64,000 nucleotides of DNA from Sanguinoderma infundibulare (Eukaryota; Basidiomycota; Agaricomycetes; Polyporales; Polyporaceae). Below, piece by piece: positions 57,725 through 64,000 of the stretch (positions within the stretch are counted from its first letter, which is position 1; each line of letters begins with the position of its first letter). Location of the stretch: the NCBI GenBank assembly GCA_032821775.1, contig JAVLRN010000009.1:2294001-2358000 (forward strand), in the 5' to 3' direction. A program made the position numbers and the translations under genes. The notes beneath the pieces are model-generated. The model made no database searches. It was not told where the DNA came from and worked only from the letters and a program-made list of their open reading frames with translations.

Positions 57725-57950
57725 CCACGCCCGGACCGAGCTTAGTCTTCCTCATTCTCTTGACCCCCAGAATCGTCCCGCCTTCTTTTCGTGCGCATCC
57801 GGTGGGCTGGTAAACAGGAAACCAGTGAATGCTTCCTGCTTGAGGTAGAGATCCTTGCCGTCGTAGGAGGAGAGAACACTGGGATATGATGCCACGAACC
57901 GAGTCCTTCGATGCCGAAGAGCGTACAGGGGGTATACATACACAGAAGCG
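57725..57950 (-). pseudogene. ATG27 relic
   Basis: Minus-strand segment matching the membrane-proximal lumenal region of ATG27 (17.9-18.15 kb): ASYPS, then SYDGKDLYLKQEAFTGFLF and TSPPDAHEK. Relative to ATG27 it has an internal deletion between ASYPS and SYDGKD, and it lacks the signal peptide, membrane helix and C-terminus. A small duplicated fragment, not a gene. Confidence 0.75.
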
Positions 57951-58429
57951 TCGTCACGGAAGAGGTTATTCTGGGTAGCCGTACAGCATATAGAAGAATC
58001 ATTCGTAGGACAATGACCAATAAGGCGAAGGCCTGGTCATGTCCGCTGTTCTTGCCTGTCCTCGCGACAAGGCAATGCGCCCGCTGAGCCCGACAGGCCA
58101 ATCAGCTCTACAGCACATATGTGCCATAGAACGCACCGGGTCTCTTCTGACAGGTCATCCTTAAGCTTCAACTCCGGAGCGAAGGCAACCATGATATGTA
58201 TCGTCGACGGAGGATCGACGGCGAACTCGCTCTTGCGTTGTATTTGTCTTCTGCGTTGTCGTCAATATAGACATGAGCGACAAAGCCGAGCGTGAGGAGG
58301 ACAGAGCGCAGCGAGTTGTACGCGGGAGAGTCGGAGGACATGAGTCCGAGTCGGAACCGATCGCGAATCACTGAAATAAGGGAGCCGGTTGGCCAGCGTA
58401 GAAAACATGCTCGACGACGGCTGTTGGGA

Positions 58430-58730
58430 ACGGATACGGAGAGAACAGCGCGGCCAGAGCGAATGTGTCAAAAGCGAATGGAATCTATCAACGCATGGTC
58501 GTGTATGGACAGGACGGGTAGATGAACTCACCGAAGAGGACTCAGGAGAGTCATCGAGCTTCAGGATGCGGCGGACGTGTCGCTTCAAATTGCGTCGATT
58601 CCGGAGCGTGCCCCCAAGCTCCGTTGTACAGAAGTAGTCGGGGCGAGGATTAGCGTCGACGACATCATGGCAGTGAGCGGGTGCAAGGAACCTGAGAGGT
58701 AGGAATTCATTAGCCGCATTTACATGGCTG
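58430..58730 (-). pseudogene. A6: gene A exon 1 and intron relic
   Basis: Reading minus, the sequence resembles the last part of A exon 1 (the block corresponding to SSTPTRAAAASLQRSLRA), then the GTGAGT donor at about 58528 and about 90 nt of the A intron, including GACCATGC. Strongly diverged, no usable frame and no exon 2 found beyond it. Oldest trace of the A family in the window. Confidence 0.5.
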
Positions 58731-59111
58731 TCGGTGTGAGAGGAGTGGTCAAGAGCGTGGAAGGGCATGGAATACGTTGAACGTGAATGGATCAAACAAA
58801 ATGGATCAAACAAGGGGCTGAGGGTTAGAATTATTAGCATCGAATAAACGGCTACGAGAGCACCCTATATCCACAAACGTATGATGGACACCTCTCGACA
58901 TTGCTTACACTAATTCAAGGACACGTATATGAGCGAGACAGGTGAGGCAAGGTCCTATTGCTGCCTTGATGTTGCGTGCAGCGGAATAAAAAGACACCAA
59001 GCCGAAAAATGCGATGGTAGTATGCTTTTGGTGCATGTGTGGGGATACATGGCGTGCAATAGGGTCATAGCGAAAAACACGACAGCATAAAAATTGATGA
59101 TACAAAGACCT

Positions 59112-59856
59112 CTACTTCGCCTGTCCACCGTCAAGCGTCTCGTCAGCTCCCAAGCAATGCCCCTACGACAAACCAGACGCACCAGAATAATACCATCAAA
59201 CCGCTGCTTGAACCAGCCCATCGTGTCCTCCTTCCTGATCCTGTGCTGGAAGCCCACCCGCGCCTTCTTGTGCTTCCGCCTCGCCACCCGCGCGCCCGGG
59301 CGACCCATGACGACGTAGAAGTCCATGCCAAAGATACCAATCGTCGGGTCGTACCGCGCCCCCAGGTCGATGTGCTCCTGGATGCCGAACCCAAAGTTGC
59401 CCATCTCGGAGAAGTTCTGGCGCTTGAGCTCGTACTCCTTCACCTTCAGGCCGCGCTCGAGGATCTCCTCCGCCTTCGGCCCGCGGATGGTGACGTGCAC
59501 GGCGATCTTCTCGTTACGACGGATTCCGAACTGGCGGACGGTGTACCGCGCCTTGGAGGTGACGGGGGTCTGGCCGGTGAGCTGCTCGAGCACCTTCGAC
59601 GCTCGCGTCAGACGATCGCCGGATTCACCGACGGAGATGTCTACGGGTTTGAAGGGAGGAAAGGAAGAGGAAGACAACGAAATTTCAGGACGCTGGGCGA
59701 GACAAGAAATTGGAGGGAGAGGACGTACTAATGACGAGCTTGTCGATGCGAAGCTCCTTCATGGGGTTCGTGGGGGCCGTCTTTTGTTCTGCCTGCAGAG
59801 TCCCAGCATAGTTTAGCCGACCATGAAGTAGTGAGGGGTGCAACGACACCGACCAT
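59112..59856 (-). CDS. RPL11: 60S ribosomal protein L11 (uL5)
   Basis: Large-subunit protein of the central protuberance. Exons 59856-59854, 59792-59729, 59640-59183 and 59120-59112 give 177 aa. The first coding exon is just the ATG: a 61-nt intron follows directly (GTCGGT donor) and the protein continues [19 protein letters not shown]. The body is unmistakable: [54 protein letters not shown] and [17 protein letters not shown]. The last exon adds only Ala-Lys-stop. The frame is also open upstream of the ATG to another ATG at 59985, but a TATA box lies in that stretch, so I take it as promoter/leader. Confidence 0.97.
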
Positions 59857-59954
59857 CTTGAGTGCAGCGTGAGTCTTGTCGCTGTCGTCGGTATCGTCGG
59901 TGAGCTCGATAATTCCCTGAATGGCGGGCAGTCCTGCCGGTGGCTTGGGAACGG

Positions 59955-59961
59955 CTATATA
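59955..59961 (-). promoter_or_regulatory. TATA box of RPL11
   Basis: TATATAG on the minus strand, 99 nt upstream of the start codon, a sensible distance for a promoter with a leader of 60-70 nt. Confidence 0.5.
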
Positions 59962-62126
59962 GCTCTTCTCGGCATTCGCCGGCATCCCATTCGGGCAACT
60001 CTAGCGCCCTTCCAAGCGTCTATTCAACACTCATTTGCATAATTGTGACTGCGCCCTGTGTTCTGACTGATCAGTGTCATCCAGCGCCGTTGTCGTCGAC
60101 TGCGACTTCGAATCCGACAGACGGAAATCACGGCAACGCTGTCGGGCAGACTTGAAAAGGCGTGTTCTGAGTCGGGCGTTCTGCTCTTCTCCCCACGCCG
60201 AGCACGGTGTAAACACGATATTATGCCTCCTCTTCCCTTACCTCCCATCCTCCTCACCGTGCAGGCCCGCCTCCGGACGCCCGACCCCAGCGCGGACGTG
60301 TCGCCCGTCTGGAGGAGGAGAAGACGCGGATCCATTTGGGCTGTACAACCCGAACTGTTTTAGGGAGATGAGGCGGAGGGGAACGTGTACGTGATCCTAT
60401 TCGGTGTTCGCTGCGTCCGGGAATCCATGTAGGCTGCCCCTCCGCAGGCATTCACCGCGTTTGCTTTCCCCCAACCGTGCGTGGTACGCTATTTTTGTAT
60501 GGTGCGAACGCAGGTGATGCGGTCTAGCAAGTACACTTGGCCATAGTACTTAACTACTTCATGCCCGGTTACACAAGGTGCGCGACTCTTTGGGTAAGCA
60601 ATCCCCTCCGCATGTGAGCTGACGCGTTGCAGAGTTCCAGACGTCGCTGCCTCTCCCTGTGGACCTTGTACATAAGTACATGCCTCTTCCGCGTCTCTGC
60701 GAAGAAGGCCGAGCAGGAACTTCTCCGCGCTCCACTACTGTGAGTCTGCACACTACCGCATACACTCAGCTTCCGTATTTAACTACCACTGTGACTACTG
60801 TATGGTTACCTCAGCAGGGCGAACCAGCCATTCAAGCTCGTCCGGGTTGCTTCTCATAGATGCCCCACGTTGGTTTGGAATCCTCTGAACACCAAGTCCA
60901 GCCTCGCGTCCAAGCTTCTCTCATAACACCCTCGTCGCTCCTCGCATGTCGTCCATTCAGCATCGGCGCCCTCCCCTGCGCAGACCGCGTTTACCGCCTC
61001 CCCTCTTCTCCACCATCGGGGCTCGATCCCGCGCTTTCCTCTCCGTCCTCGATCTTGCGATCTTGCCCGTCCGGTACGACCGGCCCTACCCTGTTGGCGC
61101 CGATACGCCCCCGTAGAGCGTTCTCCTCACGCTCGAGCACGTCCACGCCGCACCGGGGGAAGCAGGAGCTGATGGATGTGGTCAGGGCACGAGCGAGCGG
61201 GAGCTAGGATGTGGTGATAATACCACGGGACATAGGGCTAGAGAGCGGGTATGAGCCCGCACGGATGTGCATCGGGCTGCAGATGATGAGTTGGAGGTGG
61301 ATGGGTAGTCAGGCGAGTGTTCTTTTGGGGGTATAGCGTACTGGGATTTACGGCTCGCAGGGAATAGAATGTGTTTACTTTGCACCATTTCGGTCGCGGG
61401 ATATGATCTCGTTGGCAGAGTCGGAGGTCATTCCCTAGGGGTGAACACGATGTGAAACCGTTACCTGGCGTTTTTCGAGGAAATCAGTCAAACGTTTTGC
61501 GGCGGTGAGCACACCCTCTAAAGTGAGATACTAGCGTATGTTCCCTTGCTGTAAGTAAGTCCCATCATGTGTCTCTCGTTTCGGTGCCGAGTCCCTCACA
61601 TATATTTCAATCATTTGCCTATCATCCCGGCCTTTGACAAGTCACGTCTGCTTCCAAAGATTGAGCAGTCCTTCTCGATACACCGGCAGATGTGCTGGCC
61701 TCATCATACCGGGAAACTTAATCCCGCCGCTGTCTACTGATTCTGATGCCGATGCTTTGTCTATGACCGACGCTGACCGGGGTAATGTGCGACGCTTCTC
61801 GAGGTCATCTGTTGTGATTCTGGCCTGATGAGTCCCTGTTCATCCCTAGGGACCATCAAGCGGAATCATTGCGACGTAGGGCATTATGTGGTCCATGGTG
61901 CCTGGCTAACTTCTGCCGTTAAGTTGTGCCTCGGAAAGGCCGATAGATGCATGTATGTGCTATGTTCCATGTGACCCTGCAGGGAATACCTACCTGAATC
62001 GTGGAGAGGTGTAGGCCGATCGAATGACTTAAAAGTCGCCTCTACTTGCCCGGCGGACGTCAGCCCCCCTCCCCCCCCTTTCCTTTTCTCGGCTCGTACA
62101 AGGTCGCCTTCGAGAAAGCTTTCGTC
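59962..62126. other. Long intergenic region, no confirmed gene
   Basis: About 2.1 kb between RPL11 and GH27-2. Short open frames exist on plus (for example 60074-60394 with DPFGLYNPNCFREMRRRG, and 60860-61207), and sites resembling introns occur between 60385 and 60770. They may be parts of a small multi-exon gene. I could not join them into a convincing protein or recognise a family. Confidence 0.4.
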
Positions 62127-64000
62127 ATGTATATGTTCAACAAACCTCTCTGTGCCTATGTTCTCGGAGCGCTACTTACCTCCGTAACGCTGCCAAGCAC
62201 AGCGACTCCCGCTTCAGCTGCTCTCACGGGTATTGCGGCTTCAGCTCCTACTATTGGCCCAACCCGTGATGTGGGAAAGCTTCCTGCCCTCGGGTGAGAC
62301 ACTCACTTCGTTCGAGTTGGGAAACGCGGGAAGCTGACTGACGACTGATTAGCTGGAACGCCTGGGATGCGTATGGTTGCGGTGCGTATGCTCCCACACG
62401 TCATCTCTATGTACCTGACCTAATGGCCATTGCTACGATAGACGTCGACGAAACCGAGGTCCTTGACGCCACGAACCAATTCATCTCTCTTGGGCTTGCC
62501 GATGCAGGCTACGAGTACATCAACATTGACGTATGCGCTCCCTCCTCTAAAACCTTCTGGCTCCGTATTGTAACGTCAGACCGCGTTTTACTCGTAGGCG
62601 TGCTGGATGGCCGACGCTAGAAACGAATTCACGGGTCAGCTCGCGCCGGACCAAAGCAAGTTCCCCAACGGAATTGGCTACCTCGTTGACCAAGCGCACG
62701 GTGTCGGCCTGAAGTTCGGAATACTCGCCTGTTCCGGAACCACTTGCTCCGATGGCTCCGGGCCTGGTTCTCTCGGAAACGAGGAGCTGGACGCTGCCAC
62801 TTTTGCCGAATGGGGCGTCGACTGTAAGTTTGTCCGGCGGTCGTCTGCTGGACCTTAAAGTGCGAGAAATCACATATTGATTCTTAATTCTGGCCTCCCA
62901 GACCTCAAGTACAGTGCGTCGATTGAACGTCACCTCCTACGGCGTAGAATTGACGGCCAGAATAGATAACGGCACGGTTCCCGCGAACTGGACCGACTCT
63001 CCAGTGCGCGCATCATTTCTAATCATAGCCAGTCAATCCGGATCCTGACTTCTTCACAGAGCCCGCCTGATGGAGACTGGTAGTACGTGTCTCCCTTCGT
63101 ATTCACATATTGTCCTTGCCTAGAGGCTTGGATTGCATGATAGCAACTCAAACACTGCTATTCGCTACCGTCAAATGGGGTACGTCCCCGGGTCACCGGT
63201 TTGGTTAGGTCGCATGTATGCTGACGATGTGGACACATGGCAGTGCCGCGTTGAACGAAACCGGTCGACCATTTCTCTTCAGTATCTCGGGACTCCCAGT
63301 AGACGTATGGGAATGGGGCGCCCGTGTGGTGCGTTCCTCCTATGTCTCTGCTACCCCAATCTGCGGCTGACATACCGATGGCCCGGGGGGCATAGGGACA
63401 CTCGTGGCGCATGTCCGGCAACCTGGGCCCATCCTGGAGCTCCATCGCAAGCACCATCGCCTTCAATGTGCAGCACCTCGACTCGATCGACTTCTACTCC
63501 CACAATGACATGTGAGTGCATCGAGGTTCTTGTCTGCACTAGGTTAACCTGCGCGTACAGGGACCTGATGCAGATCGGAAACGGAGGCTTGACCATCCAG
63601 GAGCAGCGGACGAACTTTGCGGCGTGGGCGTTCCTCAAGAGCCCTCTCCTTCTTAGTACCGACGTGAGTCCCGCCGCATCCATCGCGCATCCACATGCCA
63701 CTTAACGTCCATCCGGAAGCTCTCGCTCCTGACCTCGGCCCAGCTGGCTATCGTCAAGAACGCGGAACTGCTCGAGTTCAACCAGGACCCCATCGTCGGC
63801 ACCCCGGCCATGCCCTTCGCTCCCTTCATTGGGGCCCCAACCACGTCGCCGCCCGAGTTTTACGCGGGTCAGTCATCGAGGGGCACGCACGTCTTCATCA
63901 TCAACACGAACGCGGCGGCGACGACGATGACGTTCGGTTTTCAGGAGGTTCCCGGCATCGAGTCTGGCTCGGATTTCGTGGTGCACGACATGTGGACGGG
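62127..64000 (+). CDS. GH27-2: alpha-galactosidase paralogue with lost catalytic residues, 3'-partial
   Basis: Second GH27 gene, same intron positions as GH27-1 but without a CBM1. Exons 62127-62293, 62353-62381, 62442-62530, 62598-62823, 62902-62913, 62966-63003, 63060-63082, 63144-63179, 63244-63328, 63396-63511, 63561-63663 and 63720 to the window end all join in phase. A signal peptide and the linker [26 protein letters not shown] region remain. Key positions have changed: NIDDCW is NIDACW (Ala96), the nucleophile codon reads AAT (Asn175, with the following NC changed to NG), and the acid/base motif RMTGD is RMSGN (Asn244). With both carboxylates gone, glycoside hydrolysis by the normal mechanism is not expected. 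Either a pseudoenzyme kept for binding or a gene early in decay. Confidence 0.88.

Noticed and set aside
37800..58800. Transposon as carrier of the repeated module
   Set aside because: No transposase, integrase, reverse transcriptase, terminal inverted repeats or target-site duplications were seen at the module edges. Breakpoints fall inside genes.
59728..59985. RPL11 beginning at the upstream ATG 59985
   Set aside because: The added residues are not part of the family, the region contains a TATA-like box, and the ATG at 59856 gives the normal length and N-terminus.
60219..60860. Small multi-exon gene suggested by several short plus-strand frames
   Set aside because: The frames could not be joined in phase into a protein I could support, so it is only mentioned as a possibility in the intergenic entry.
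1..64000. CRISPR arrays, rRNA operons, phage genes
   Set aside because: None seen, and the gene structure is clearly eukaryotic.

Overview
The window is nuclear DNA of a filamentous basidiomycete, most likely a wood- or litter-decaying agaricomycete. The evidence is dense genes cut by many 50-70 nt GT-AG introns with CTNAC-type branch sites, a high GC content, fungus-specific families (Atg27, Fic, FunK1-type kinase, BLI-3, GH27 with a fungal CBM1) and eukaryotic housekeeping genes (ATP16, RPL11, TSC10). The species cannot be named from sequence alone. Exon models below were built by hand from splice consensus, reading phase and, in the repeated region, comparison of the copies with each other.

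Left part (1-10 kb): an uncharacterised gene running off the left edge, ATP synthase delta subunit, a Fic-domain AMPylase-like protein, a large PH/coiled-coil protein and a BLI-3-type flavin-binding protein, all on the minus strand. From 10.06 to 16.95 kb lies a three-gene module: gene A (Ser/Pro-rich, unknown), an F-box plus eight-blade WD40 gene (here called FW) and, convergent to it, an ataxin-3-like Josephin deubiquitinase with UIMs (here called J). ATG27 follows, divergent from J.

Middle (19.5-37.7 kb): a long protein with an RNase H1-type (viroplasmin-like) N-terminal domain, a CBM1-GH27 alpha-galactosidase, an HSP12-like relic, 3-ketodihydrosphingosine reductase, a secreted class 3 lipase, a class III aminotransferase and a PA-TM-RING ubiquitin ligase.

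Right part (38.1-58.8 kb): three further copies of the A-FW-J module in tandem and in inverted orientation relative to the left copy, with fragments of a FunK1 kinase, ATG27 and gene A at the edges. In the array the FW gene stays open in all three copies, while almost every flanking A and J copy is broken. The left copy is the reverse: A and J are intact and FW carries a one-base frameshift. Downstream are RPL11 and a second GH27 gene that runs off the right edge. That second GH27 keeps its splice pattern and reading frame but has both catalytic aspartates changed to asparagine.

Functionally the striking content is a duplicated ubiquitin-related module: a putative SCF substrate receptor beside a deubiquitinase, with the receptor retained and its WD blades diverging. 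A pair of paralogous glycosidases, one of them apparently a pseudoenzyme, is the second notable feature.
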